NCBI GenBank assembly: GCA_017622995.1 | Contig: JAGAQA010000035.1 | Span: forward strand, 1-64,000 | DNA length: 64,000 bases | From: Oscillospiraceae bacterium | Lineage (GTDB): Bacteria > Bacillota > Clostridia > Oscillospirales > Oscillospiraceae | Direction of reading: 5' to 3' | Part shown: one piece after another, positions 18,401 through 30,573 of the stretch | How the letters are laid out: the number at the start of each line of letters is the position of its first letter | Position numbering within the stretch: the stretch's first letter is position 1 | The notes under the pieces: generated by a model | Database searches by the model: none | Told to the model about the DNA's origin: nothing | What the model saw: only the letters and a program-made list of their open reading frames with translations | Made by a program: the position numbers and the translations under genes

Positions 18401-19933
18401 CACCTGGGCAAAGAGCTGCTTGAAGTAGTTAAAGAGGGGCTGGTGCTTTTCGGACAGCACCGCCAGGGGGATGTCGGTGCCCATGGAGGAGATCTTCTCG
18501 CTGCCCAGCTTTGCCATGGGCACAATGGCGTCCATAATGTCCTCGTAGGTGTAGCCGAAGGCCTTGTAGAGCTTATCCCGCTGGGTCTGGCTGTAAACCT
18601 CCACCTTCTTGTTGGGTACCGGCAGCTCCTCCAGGGTTACCAGGTGCTGATCCAGCCACTCGCCGTAGGGCTGCCGCTGGGCCAGCTCCATTTTCACCTC
18701 TTCGTCGGTGATGACCTTTTTGCGCACCGTATCCACCAGCAGCATCTTACCGGGCTGGAGCCGGGACTTGCGCAGGATCTTTTCCGCGGGAATATCCAGC
18801 ACGCCCACCTCGCTGGAAAGAATCAGCCGTCTGTCCGTGGTGATGTAGTACCGGGCGGGCCGCAGGCCGTTCCGGTCCAGCACCGCGCCCATAATGTCGC
18901 CGTCGGAGAAGAAGATGGCCGCGGGGCCGTCCCAGGGCTCCATCATGGTGGAGTAGTAGCGGTACAGGTCCTTCTTCTTCCGGTCCATGGCGGAATCCTT
19001 CTGCCAGGGCTCGGGAATGGTCATCATCACCGCCAGGGGCAGGGGGATGCCGTTCATCATCAGAAATTCCAGGGTGTTGTCCAGCATGGCGGAGTCGGAG
19101 CCCGTGGGGGCAATCACCGGCAGAACCTTGCCCATGTCCTCCTCCGACAGGCAGGCGGACCGCATGGTTTCCTCCCGGGCCAGCATCCGGTCCGCGTTGC
19201 CCCGGATGGTGTTAATTTCGCCGTTGTGGAGGATCAGCCGGTTGGGATGGGCCCGTTCCCAGCTGGGGGTGGTATTGGTGGAGAACCGGGAGTGCACCAT
19301 GGCAATGGCGCTTTCCGTCCGCTGATCCTGAAGGTCCGGATAGAAGGACCGCAGCTGGTTCACCAGGAACATACCCTTGTAAACCACCGTCCGGGAGGAG
19401 AAGGAGCACACATAGGTGCCCTCGCTGGACTGCTCAAATACCCTGCGGATGACGTAGAGCCGCCGGTCAAAGCTCAGACCCGGCCGGACCTCCTCCGGCC
19501 GGCCCACAAAGCACATATAGATGCCGGGCATAGAGTCCCTGGCCCGCTGGCCCAGAACCTCCGGGTTTACCGGCACCTCCCGCCAGCCCAGGAAGGGAAC
19601 CCCCTCCTTGCCGCAGATTACCTCAAACAGCTTCTGGGCCTGGCGGCGCTGAAGGCTGTTCTGGGAAAAGAAAAACATACCCACGCCGTAGTCGCCCTTC
19701 TTTCCGATGGGCAGACCAAAGCTGCTGTAGAGCCTGTGGGGCATTTGCAGCAGCACGCCCACGCCGTCGCCCACCTGGCCGGTAGCGTCCTTGCCGGCCC
19801 GGTGCTCCAGCCGCTCCACAATGGTCAGGGCATCGTCCACCACACCGTGGCTGGGCTGCCCGTCAATATTCACAACGGCACCGATGCCGCAGGCATCGTG
19901 CTCGAATCGTTCCTGATACAATGTCTTTTCCAT
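15440..19933 (-). CDS. gltB: Glutamate synthase, large subunit
   Basis: A 1497-residue enzyme that makes two glutamates from glutamine and 2-oxoglutarate. An N-terminal class II glutaminase domain has its catalytic Cys15 exposed after propeptide removal (DACGIGAV). It is followed by the central domain, the FMN-binding synthase domain (GEGGEDPARFG, PPPHHDIYSIEDLAQLI, GYDGGTGAAP), the 3Fe-4S cysteines (VCNMDTCPVGIATQ) and the C-terminal GXGXG beta-helix. Full length and intact. The start follows GGGAGG. It lies 44 bases downstream of asnB in the nitrogen operon. Confidence 0.97.
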   Translation of the reverse strand: MEKTLYQERFEHDACGIGAVVNIDGQPSHGVVDDALTIVERLEHRAGKDATGQVGDGVGVLLQMPHRLYSSFGLPIGKKGDYGVGMFFFSQNSLQRRQAQKLFEVICGKEGVPFLGWREVPVNPEVLGQRARDSMPGIYMCFVGRPEEVRPGLSFDRRLYVIRRVFEQSSEGTYVCSFSSRTVVYKGMFLVNQLRSFYPDLQDQRTESAIAMVHSRFSTNTTPSWERAHPNRLILHNGEINTIRGNADRMLAREETMRSACLSEEDMGKVLPVIAPTGSDSAMLDNTLEFLMMNGIPLPLAVMMTIPEPWQKDSAMDRKKKDLYRYYSTMMEPWDGPAAIFFSDGDIMGAVLDRNGLRPARYYITTDRRLILSSEVGVLDIPAEKILRKSRLQPGKMLLVDTVRKKVITDEEVKMELAQRQPYGEWLDQHLVTLEELPVPNKKVEVYSQTQRDKLYKAFGYTYEDIMDAIVPMAKLGSEKISSMGTDIPLAVLSEKHQPLFNYFKQLFAQVTNPPIDALREEIVTDTSVYIGSDGNLLQEKAENCRVLQIKNPIITSVELMQIRAMKRPGFRVATVSLLYYTNSSLKSAMDKLFVEVDRAYRDGANVVILSDRGVDEYHMAIPSLLAVSAIEQYLVRTKKRTAVSIILESAEPRDVHHFATLLGYGARAINPYLAQDCIEELVERNMLDKDCHQAIADYNKAILAGIVKIASKMGISTLQSYQSAQIFEAVGICREVIDAYFTNTVSPVEGIGLKEIAEGVQWRHNHAFDPLDLGVDTTLDTTGMHKLRSGSGAEDHLYNPKTIIALREAVQSGSYDRFREYTDLVDDERRPHTLRGLLEFNFPEDGGIPLEEVEPETEIVKRFKTGAMSYGSISMEAHCCMAQAMNRLGGKSNSGEGGEDPARFGTEQNSAIKQVASARFGVTSAYLCSAKEIQIKMAQGAKPGEGGHLPGSKVYPWVAKTRFSTPGVSLISPPPHHDIYSIEDLAQLIYDLKNANRDARINVKLVSEAGVGTIAAGVAKAGAQVVLISGYDGGTGAAPKSSIHNAGLPWELGLSEAHQTLIRNGLRSRVRLETDGKLMSGRDVAIACMLGAEEFGFATAPLVAMGCVMMRVCNMDTCPVGIATQNPSLRCRFQGKPEYVMNFMLFIARQLREIMARLGVRTVDELVGRTDLLRPRENRITHRADTIDLSSVLGDLPPQHYREEDKFDFQLEKTLDDSVLLPAFRPYLKKKKPHTEKVRVSNVNRTFGTLLGSVLTKECGELPEDTYTVEAVGGGGQSFGAFIPKGLTIRLEGDANDYFGKGLSGGKLTVKPTAGSTFAPEENIIIGNVALYGATGGRAYINGIAGERFCVRNSGAWAVAEGCGDHGCEYMTGGRVAILGPTGKNFAAGMSGGIAYVLDENHELYLHLNKQMVDMDAVSERHDAEELRALIEGHVRETGSPLGRRILGDFEQYLPKFKKIIPRDYKRMIAAIGQMEEKGMSHEKATLEAFYAVRKG

Positions 19934-19977
19934 GGGTTCGCCTCCCTGTATATGTTCCCCTCCGGGGGCCGGTATCT

Positions 19978-21558
19978 TTATTTTCCGCTGTCGCCGTAGT
20001 TGGAAAGCACTCTGGCGGAGGGATCGGTTACATCGCAGCCTGCCCAGGTCTTGTTGGGCATCCAGAAATCCACAACCATTTCCGCCTGGCCGGGATAGAA
20101 GCGCTCAAAAAGCTCCCGGTACAGAAGGGACTCCTTGGTAAAGGGCCGGGCATGATCAAACCGAGCGGCTCTGCGCCGGAATTCCTGGTCCGTGTACTGC
20201 TCCTCGGCATAGGCCTTCAGGTCATCCACCATGGAGTGGCCCACCGCGTCGGAGAAGGCGGCCTTTTCCCGCATCAGAATGTCCGGGGGCAGGTAGTCCC
20301 CCTCAAAGGCGCGGCGCAGCAGGTACTTGCCCTTGCCGTAGTGGTTGCGCTTCATTTCCGGATCCAGGGACATGACGTATTCCACAAAGTCCAGGTCGCC
20401 GAAGGGCACCCGGGCCTCCAGGGAGTTGACGCTGATGCACCGGTCCGCCCGGAGCACATCGTACATATGCAGCTCCCGGATCCGCTTCTGGGCCTCCTTC
20501 TGGAATTCCTCCGCGGAGGGGGCGAAGTCCGTATACTTGTAGCCAAACAGCTCATCGGAGATTTCGCCGGTGAGGAGCACCCGCAGCTCCGTATGCTCGT
20601 GGATGTATTTGCACACCAGATACATACCGATGGAGGCACGGATGGTGGTAATATCGAAGGTGCCCAGCAGCTCCACCACATGGGGCAGGGCTTCCAGCAC
20701 ATCGTCCTTGGTGATGATCACCTCCGTGTGGTCGGCGCCAATGTAGTCCGCCACCTGACGGGCGTACTTCAGATCGATGGCGTCCAGGTCCATGCCGATG
20801 GAGAAGGTCTTGATGGGCTTTTGGGACAGCCGGGCCGCCACGGCGCAGACCAGGCTGGAATCCAGGCCGCCGGAGAGCAGGAAGCCCACGGGAGCGTCCG
20901 CGTCCAGCCGCTTTTCAATACCCGCCACCAGCTTGTCGTGAATGCGGCCGCAGGCGGTTTCCAGGTCGTCGGTGCACACCCTTTGGACGGCTGCCGGATC
21001 CCGGTAGCAGACGAACCTGCCGTCCTTATAGTAGTGTCCGGGAGGGAAGGGCAGAATCCTTTCGCACAGGCCCACCAGGTTCTTTGCCTCGCTGGCAAAC
21101 AGAATGGCTCCGTCGGAGTCGTAGCCGTAGTACAGGGGGCGGATGCCGATGGGGTCCCGGGCGGCAATCAGCTCCTTGCCGTCAAACAGGATCATGGCAA
21201 ATTCCGCGTCCAGCTCCCGGAACATCTCCACCCCCTTCTGCTCATAGAGGGGAAGCAGAATCTCGCAGTCGGAATCGCTTTGGAAGGTATAGCCCTTGGC
21301 CATCAGCTCTTCCTTGATGGGCCGGAAGCCGTAGATTTCGCCGTTGCACACCACTGCTCCATCCCCACGGACAAAGGGCTGCATCCCCGCCTCCGTCAGG
21401 CCCATAATGGACAGCCGGTGAAAGCCCAGAAAGCCCCGGTTTTCTCCCAGGGTCAGCATTCTGGTCATATCCGGGCCCCGGGATACCGTCCGGTCGAAAT
21501 AGGGTCGGATGGATTCCGCTGTATATTGTTTACCTAAATATCCGATAATGGAACACAT
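19978..21558 (-). CDS. asnB: Asparagine synthase (glutamine-hydrolysing)
   Basis: A 526-residue enzyme transferring the amide of glutamine to aspartate at the cost of ATP. Met1-Cys2 gives the class II glutaminase nucleophile, and HRLSIMG and CNGEIYG belong to that domain. The synthetase domain has the PP-loop LLSGGLDSSLV. AAGGAGG lies 8 bases before the ATG. The 192-base leader carries a six-base-loop hairpin and a 13-bp stem, suggesting attenuation. Confidence 0.95.
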   Translation of the reverse strand: MCSIIGYLGKQYTAESIRPYFDRTVSRGPDMTRMLTLGENRGFLGFHRLSIMGLTEAGMQPFVRGDGAVVCNGEIYGFRPIKEELMAKGYTFQSDSDCEILLPLYEQKGVEMFRELDAEFAMILFDGKELIAARDPIGIRPLYYGYDSDGAILFASEAKNLVGLCERILPFPPGHYYKDGRFVCYRDPAAVQRVCTDDLETACGRIHDKLVAGIEKRLDADAPVGFLLSGGLDSSLVCAVAARLSQKPIKTFSIGMDLDAIDLKYARQVADYIGADHTEVIITKDDVLEALPHVVELLGTFDITTIRASIGMYLVCKYIHEHTELRVLLTGEISDELFGYKYTDFAPSAEEFQKEAQKRIRELHMYDVLRADRCISVNSLEARVPFGDLDFVEYVMSLDPEMKRNHYGKGKYLLRRAFEGDYLPPDILMREKAAFSDAVGHSMVDDLKAYAEEQYTDQEFRRRAARFDHARPFTKESLLYRELFERFYPGQAEMVVDFWMPNKTWAGCDVTDPSARVLSNYGDSGK

Positions 21559-21582
21559 GGTGTTTTCCTCCTTTTTCTATGA

Positions 21583-21643
21583 CAAAACCGGATTTTTTAC
21601 GAAATCCGGTTTTGTAAAAGCGCTATTCTTCCTTCCTTGGAAG
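21583..21643 (-). promoter_or_regulatory. asnB leader: hexaloop hairpin plus terminator-like stem
   Basis: Leftward, CTTCC and GGAAG (21643-21628) enclose the six-base loop AAGGAA, with A at 1 and G at 4. Fourteen bases later a perfect 13-bp stem (21614-21583, arms CAAAACCGGATTT/AAATCCGGTTTTG) lies just before the ribosome site; it ends in four Us. The hairpin resembles the ANTAR-type loops of the glnN and glnA leaders. An alternative CTTC/GAAG tetraloop is possible. Confidence 0.5.
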
Positions 21644-21750
21644 CGGGGTTTTCAGGCGAATCACCGGAACCCTTCCGGGGCCCTTTTACGCAAAGGGAGC
21701 GGCTGCGGGGAAACTGCCGGGTTTCCCGGGCCCCTGAGGGAACCGATGGG

Positions 21751-23832
<2,082 letters not shown>

Positions 23833-23865
23833 AAAAAATTCCCCTTTCAGATGAAAATGAAAAAA

Positions 23866-23910
23866 GCGGCAAAGATCCCGTCAGAATTCTCTGAACGACA
23901 TCTTTGTCGC
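23866..23910 (-). promoter_or_regulatory. glnN leader attenuator with hexaloop hairpin
   Basis: Two exclusive structures share bases. A: GCGAC/GTCGT (23910-23895) with hexaloop AAAGAT (A1, G4). B: a terminator in which GCGACAAAGAT (23910-23900) pairs with ATCTTTGCCGC (23876-23866) with one mismatch, enclosing an inner hairpin and followed by six Us. Formation of A breaks B. This is the known ANTAR antitermination logic, although only one hexaloop hairpin is seen rather than the usual two. Confidence 0.65.
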
Positions 23911-23935
23911 TTTCGCTCGCTGTTTGCTTTACCGC

Positions 23936-23964
23936 ACTATAACACCGCAATTGCAATTTGTCAA
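23936..23964 (-). promoter_or_regulatory. glnN promoter
   Basis: Leftward TTGACA (23964-23959), 17 bases, TATAGT (23941-23936). Transcription should begin near 23929, about 20 bases before the hexaloop hairpin. Confidence 0.85.
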
Positions 23965-24096
23965 AGGGTAAATTGCATTTTTGGTGATGTACCTAATTCC
24001 GGAGCAGCCGGAGCTTTCCAAATCGTCATTTTCCACAGGAACCGTTTTTCAACCTGGGCATTGTCCAAAAACCGAAGAAAAATAACAGAAAACCCA

Positions 24097-24125
24097 TTGA
24101 CACCCGGGTTTATTCCGAGTATAAT
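24097..24125 (+). promoter_or_regulatory. glnA promoter
   Basis: Consensus TTGACA, 17 bases, TATAAT. The start point near 24132 coincides with the first base of the leader hairpin. Confidence 0.9.
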
Positions 24126-24131
24126 CTCTCC

Positions 24132-24194
24132 CAGTGAACAAGGATGTTTGCTGCGTCAGGGCGAAATGCCTTTGTCCGGTGAGCGTCCTTTTTT
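24132..24194 (+). promoter_or_regulatory. glnA leader attenuator with hexaloop hairpin
   Basis: Structure A: CAGTGAAC/GTTTGCTG (24132-24153), 8 bp with two G-U pairs, hexaloop AAGGAT (A1, G4). Structure B: terminator pairing GGATGTTTGCT (24142-24152) with GGTGAGCGTCC (24178-24188), 11 bp including G-U pairs, followed by six Us. A and B share 24142-24152 and exclude each other. The second gene of the transcript encodes an ANTAR protein, the expected reader of such a loop. Confidence 0.7.
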
Positions 24195-24264
24195 CTGTTT
24201 TTGCAAATTGCCGCAATAGAAATGGCAGTTTGGTGTGCCAAACACCGCAAGAAAGGACTCTGCT

Positions 24265-25470
24265 ATGCTGTATACCGAAGAAGATGTGTTCTCCTATGTG
24301 GAGGCCGAGGATGTAAAGTTCATCCGCCTGGTCTTCTGCGACATAGCCGGAAGGCAAAAGAATATTTCCATCATGCCCCAGGAGCTGAAGCGTGCGTTTT
24401 CTCAGGGCATTTCCTTTGATGCCTCTGCCGTGGCAGGCTTCGGCGACGCGGCGGAATCGGATCTGTTCCTGTTTCCTATCCCCTCCACCCTGTCGGTGCT
24501 GCCCTGGCGGCCCAGCCGGGGGAAGGTGGTGCGGATGTTCTGCCAGATCCGCTATCCCGACGGCCGCCCCTTCCCCCTGGACTGCCGGGCCCTGTTGAGC
24601 AAGGCCATCCGGGAAGCCCGGGAGCTGGGTCTTTCCGTACAGATCGGGGCGGAATTTGAATTTTACCTCTTTAAAACCGATGCCGACGGCAACCCCACCA
24701 CCCAGCCCTTTGACCACGCGGGCTATATGGACGTGGCCCCGGAGGACAAGGGGGAGAATGTCCGCCGGGAGATCTGCCTGACCCTGGAGAGCATGGGCAT
24801 CATTCCGGAAAGCTCCCATCACGAGGAGGGTCCCGGCCAGAACGAAATCGACTTCCGCTATTCCGATGCCATGACGGCGGCGGACAACGCCCTGCTCTTT
24901 GCCTCCACCGTCCGGGCAGTGGCCGTCAGCAACGGCCTGTACGCCGACTTCTCCCCCAAGCCCATTCCCGGGGAGAGCGGCAACGGTATGCACATCAACA
25001 TTTCCCTTTTGCAGGAGGAAGGCCCCTCCGTAACCCAGTATTTCATGGCCGGCATTCTGGACCACATCCGGGAAATGACCGCCTTTCTGAACCCCACGGA
25101 AGCCTCCTACCGCCGTCTGGGCGAAAAGAAGGCCCCCAAATACGTCACCTGGTCCCCCGGCAACCGGTCCCAGCTGATCCGCATTCCTGCGGCCCAGGGC
25201 CAGTATAAGCGGATGGAGCTGCGGTCCCCGGATCCCATGGTGAACCCCCACCTGGCCTACGCCCTGGTGATCTTCGCGGGGCTGGACGGTGTCAGGCGGA
25301 AGCTGCTGCCGCCGGAGCCCATGAACGTAAACCTGTACACGGCAGAAGCGGCCCTCACTTCTTCCCTGGCCGCCCTCCCCGGCTCCCTGGCCGAGGCAAG
25401 GAAAATCGCCCGGGAAAGCCCGTTTATCCGCGGTGTCCTGCCCGAGGAGCTGTGGAAGGACCGGGGCTGA
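24265..25470 (+). CDS. glnA: Glutamine synthetase type I (short form)
   Basis: A 401-residue glutamine synthetase, shorter than classical GlnA (about 440-470). An N-terminal beta-grasp is followed by the catalytic domain: GAEFEFYLFKTD, EEGPGQNEIDFRYSDAM, GNGMHINISLL, NRSQLIRIPAA and the MELRSPDPMVNPHLAYA block are all present. The start at 24265 follows AAAGGA with a 7-base spacer; an earlier in-frame start has none. It lies behind a terminator leader and is followed after 51 bases by the ANTAR gene. Its relation to the type III enzyme encoded divergently is likely conditional expression. Confidence 0.9.
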   Translation: MLYTEEDVFSYVEAEDVKFIRLVFCDIAGRQKNISIMPQELKRAFSQGISFDASAVAGFGDAAESDLFLFPIPSTLSVLPWRPSRGKVVRMFCQIRYPDGRPFPLDCRALLSKAIREARELGLSVQIGAEFEFYLFKTDADGNPTTQPFDHAGYMDVAPEDKGENVRREICLTLESMGIIPESSHHEEGPGQNEIDFRYSDAMTAADNALLFASTVRAVAVSNGLYADFSPKPIPGESGNGMHINISLLQEEGPSVTQYFMAGILDHIREMTAFLNPTEASYRRLGEKKAPKYVTWSPGNRSQLIRIPAAQGQYKRMELRSPDPMVNPHLAYALVIFAGLDGVRRKLLPPEPMNVNLYTAEAALTSSLAALPGSLAEARKIARESPFIRGVLPEELWKDRG

Positions 25471-25521
25471 CCGGTTTCCGGCAGGAAATCATGTATTTCA
25501 GTTCAGAAAGGAGTGGGCTCT

Positions 25522-27827
<2,306 letters not shown>

Positions 27828-28101
27828 AAGGTTACAGCCCTGTTTCCTCCGGGACTGCCTGCCCGCGTTTGCACATTTCCATTGCGTGGGCTGAATATTT
27901 TGAGAATTCATAGTTATGTCATAGGATTCATAATTTGGACATATTTTGTGTAATTATATGATTTTCCTCCCTGAATTCCGAAAGATTCCAAGCTTTTCCA
28001 GGCGTAAATGTTCATACATTCCAAGTGAATATGTGCCAATGTGTTTTGCAACTTCATAGGAACTTAATATTTATCCACTTTAAGTCTTAATATTCTCCGG
28101 G

Positions 28102-28208
28102 TATACTATAGTTACAAAGTAAATCAAACGATTACTTTCTCTTTTTCATTTTTCTCCTCCAACTTTTTAGCAAAAGCCGCGGGTTGCAGCCGCGGCTTTT
28201 GTGTTTTT
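28102..28208 (+). ncRNA. Candidate small RNA with anti-Shine-Dalgarno stretch
   Basis: A -10 box TATACT (28102-28107) with a weak -35 (TTTAAG, 17 bases upstream) precedes a roughly 95-base region with no reading frame. It contains a 7-bp 5' hairpin (AAAGTAA/TTACTTT, 28116-28138), an unstructured pyrimidine tract holding CTCCTCC (28154-28160), and an 11-bp GC-rich terminator stem (28172-28200) with a U-rich tail. Hairpin, C/U seed and terminator is the layout of trans-acting Gram-positive sRNAs. The preceding 27828-28101 is AT-rich and shows no gene. Confidence 0.5.
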
Positions 28209-28231
28209 CCGGGAAAGGAAACCCGCGCATC

Positions 28232-28272
28232 AAAAAACGTCATTGCAAACCGTACGTTCGCAATGACGTTTT
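28232..28272 (-). terminator. Terminator downstream of the receiver remnant
   Basis: AAAACGTCATTGC and GCAATGACGTTTT pair over 13 bp, followed leftward by a U-run. It sits 11 bases after the stop of the receiver reading frame. Confidence 0.8.
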
Positions 28273-28282
28273 CGATTTATTA

Positions 28283-29490
28283 TCACAGATACCGGGCGAT
28301 GGTCTGTCTCAGGATCCGGACATCGATGGGCTTTGCCACATGGCCGTCCATGCCGGCATCCAGCGCCGCCATCCGGTCCTCCTCAAAGGCGTTGGCCGTT
28401 ACCGCGATAATGGGAATCCGGGCCAGCTCCGGGTTATCCAGGGCCCGGATCCGTCGGGTGGCCTCGTAGCCGTCCATCCGGGGCATCTGAATATCCATCA
28501 GCACCAGGTCAAAGTACCCGGGCTCTGCCCAGCGGATTTTCTCCACCGCCACGTCGCCGTCGTCCGCATCCTCTACGGCAAAGCCGTCGGCTTCCAGGAT
28601 CTCCCGGGAGATTTCCCGGTTCAGGGCGTTGTCCTCCACCAGCAGGATCCGCTTTCCCTCCGCCCTCAGCTCCTGGTCCCCGGGGCCGCCCTTTTCCTCC
28701 AGGCTCTCAGGTCCGGCCACGGGGAACCGGAAATGGCATAGCCCACTGTGGAGCCGTTTTCTCCGTCCAGGTCAATCCGCACCTTGCTTTGGGTCTTCAG
28801 GGCCTGCTTCAACCCCTCCGGGTCTCCGGCATATTTTTCAATCTGCTTCAGATCGTCGCAAGCAGGCTCCCCCTCCGCCATGGCCTGGCCCAGGATTTCT
28901 CCCCCGGCGGTGAGCACCAGGGTGTCGGCCGTGAAGCCGCCGTACTGGGTGGCCAGCAGGCTGGTCACGGAGGGGGCCTCAATAAAGCCCACCATCACAC
29001 CGCAGACCTGTCCGGCGAAATACACCGGCGCGTAGAAGCCCATCAGCCGCTGGGAATCGAACACGGATTCCTCCACCACGGTATAGCCGGAAAGGCCCTG
29101 CATACCGTTCCGGAAATAGTCCCGCTCGGATACGTTGGCCACCTTCCGGTCGCTGGTGTAGCTGTCGCCCTTGCTGTTTACATAACGTATCCGGTCAAAG
29201 CCGGGATTCTCTTCCAGCTCCCGCAGCTGTTCCCGATCCACCTGGTCAGAATCCAGGCCCTTGCCGTAAAGATAGGCCATGGAGGAGATGGCATCCCGCT
29301 TGGCCTCGAACACGTCTCCCACGTGCTGGGCCGTGCGTTCGGCAAGCTCCATGGTGTAGTGATCAATCTGCTCCATCTGCCGGTTGTAGTTGATCCGCCG
29401 GGAAAGCAACAGGATTCCGAAGATCACGACAATCAGCAGGATCGCGCAGAAGACCATCGTGCGCATGATCTTTTTTTCCTGGTCCTGCAT
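28283..29490 (-). pseudogene. Hybrid sensor histidine kinase with kinase core deleted
   Basis: From ATG 29490 (GGGGAGGG upstream) a frame encodes a membrane helix (about 10-30) and an extracellular Cache-like sensor domain to about residue 250 (YFRNGMQGL, GFYAPVYFAGQVCGVMVGF), ending abruptly at YAISGSPW and then out-of-frame residues to a stop at 28666. In another frame, 28283-28720 encodes a full receiver domain (ILLVEDNALNREIS, DLVLMDIQMPRMDG, IIAVTANAF, Lys in VAKPIDV). The second membrane helix, HisKA and HATPase domains that should lie between are absent. An internal deletion with frame change near 28735 is the simplest explanation. The receiver piece could still be made from a GTG at 28720 but has no ribosome site. 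Confidence 0.8.
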
Positions 29491-29569
29491 CTCGGAAGCC
29501 CTCCCCTTCGGTTTTCTTTTTATTATACCTGTTTCCGGCTTTTTTGTAATAGACGGCAGGAAAAAGACG

Positions 29570-29776
29570 GCGGGTTTTCCGAAAAACCCGCTCAGACTGT
29601 CTAAAAAGTGGTGTCATTCCGAGCCAGTGATCACACTGGCGTGGGAATCCCCCGGTTTTAAGGGGAAACCTGTCCATTACCGACCGATATAGTTCGGGGA
29701 TTGCCACACCAGGCTGCGGCCTGGTTCGCAATGACAGGTTTATCGACACGCTGGGCGGGTTTTCCGAAAAATCCGC
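29570..29776. repeat. Palindromic MITE/REP-like element flanked by repeated hairpins
   Basis: A 123-bp imperfect palindrome (29613-29735) begins GTCATTCCGAGCCAG and ends as the reverse complement of GTCATTGCGAACCAG. It is flanked by two copies of a 22-base hairpin (29570-29591 and 29755-29776) that differ at one base. No protein is encoded. Similar GTCATTGCGA...GGCAATCCC repeats are, from memory, common in gut Clostridia genomes. Confidence 0.7.
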
Positions 29777-29859
29777 TCTGTTTCTTTTGGGTTTAGAATA
29801 AAGGGCTAGAATATGCGAAAAATAGGGAAAACTGCGGTGGAGAGAATAGGAGGCAGCAA

Positions 29860-30573
29860 ATGAAAAAGAAAAACCGACTGGGACGGATCCTGTATTTCTG
29901 GGTAAACCTGAGCTTTCTGGTGCCCATTGTCTATCTGATCCTGCGGCTGATTTTCGGCGGTGGCAGCAGCAACGAGGCGGGCTACCATTCGGATTCGGAC
30001 TACCTGCTGATGCTGATGCAGTGCATTCTGGGCCTTGTCACCATCCACTTGCCCAGCATTCTGGAACGGCGGCTGCGGTTTGAGCTGCCGGGCCTGCTGT
30101 ACGGCTTCTATATTGTCTTTCTCTACTGCGCCATTTTCCTGGGCGAGGTCCGGAGCTTCTACTATCTGTTCCCCCGGTGGGACTCCATACTGCACTTTTT
30201 CAGCTCCATGATGACGGGCTTCTTCGGCCTCATGGTGGTGACCATCCTCAACCGGGACCGGCATGTGTCCATGAACCTCAGTCCCCTGTTTGTGTGCCTG
30301 TTTGCCTTCTGCTTTTCCGTCACCATCGGCTCTCTTTGGGAAATCTATGAATTCCTCGGAGACGGCCTCTTCGGCCTCAATATGCAGAAGTTTATGACTG
30401 CCCAGGGAGAGCTGCTGGTGGGCCACGATGCCCTGCGGGACACCATGAAGGACATCATCGTGGATGTACTGGGCGCCCTGCTGGCCTCCGTCATCGGCAT
30501 GATTTCCATCCGCAGAGGGACACGGTGGTATATCCCCACCCTGACCCGGAGCGAAGAGGAGGTACAGGAATGA
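29860..30573 (+). CDS. DUF2238/YjdF-like integral membrane protein
   Basis: A 237-residue membrane protein with about six helices. Conserved-looking segments are WDSILHFFSSMMTGFFG, SLWEIYEFLGDGLFG and DALRDTMKDIIVDVLGALLAS, the pattern of the DUF2238/YjdF family whose function is unknown. AGGAGG precedes the ATG. Its stop overlaps the cdsA start (ATGA), so the two are coupled, which hints at a link to membrane-lipid metabolism. Confidence 0.7.
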   Translation: MKKKNRLGRILYFWVNLSFLVPIVYLILRLIFGGGSSNEAGYHSDSDYLLMLMQCILGLVTIHLPSILERRLRFELPGLLYGFYIVFLYCAIFLGEVRSFYYLFPRWDSILHFFSSMMTGFFGLMVVTILNRDRHVSMNLSPLFVCLFAFCFSVTIGSLWEIYEFLGDGLFGLNMQKFMTAQGELLVGHDALRDTMKDIIVDVLGALLASVIGMISIRRGTRWYIPTLTRSEEEVQE

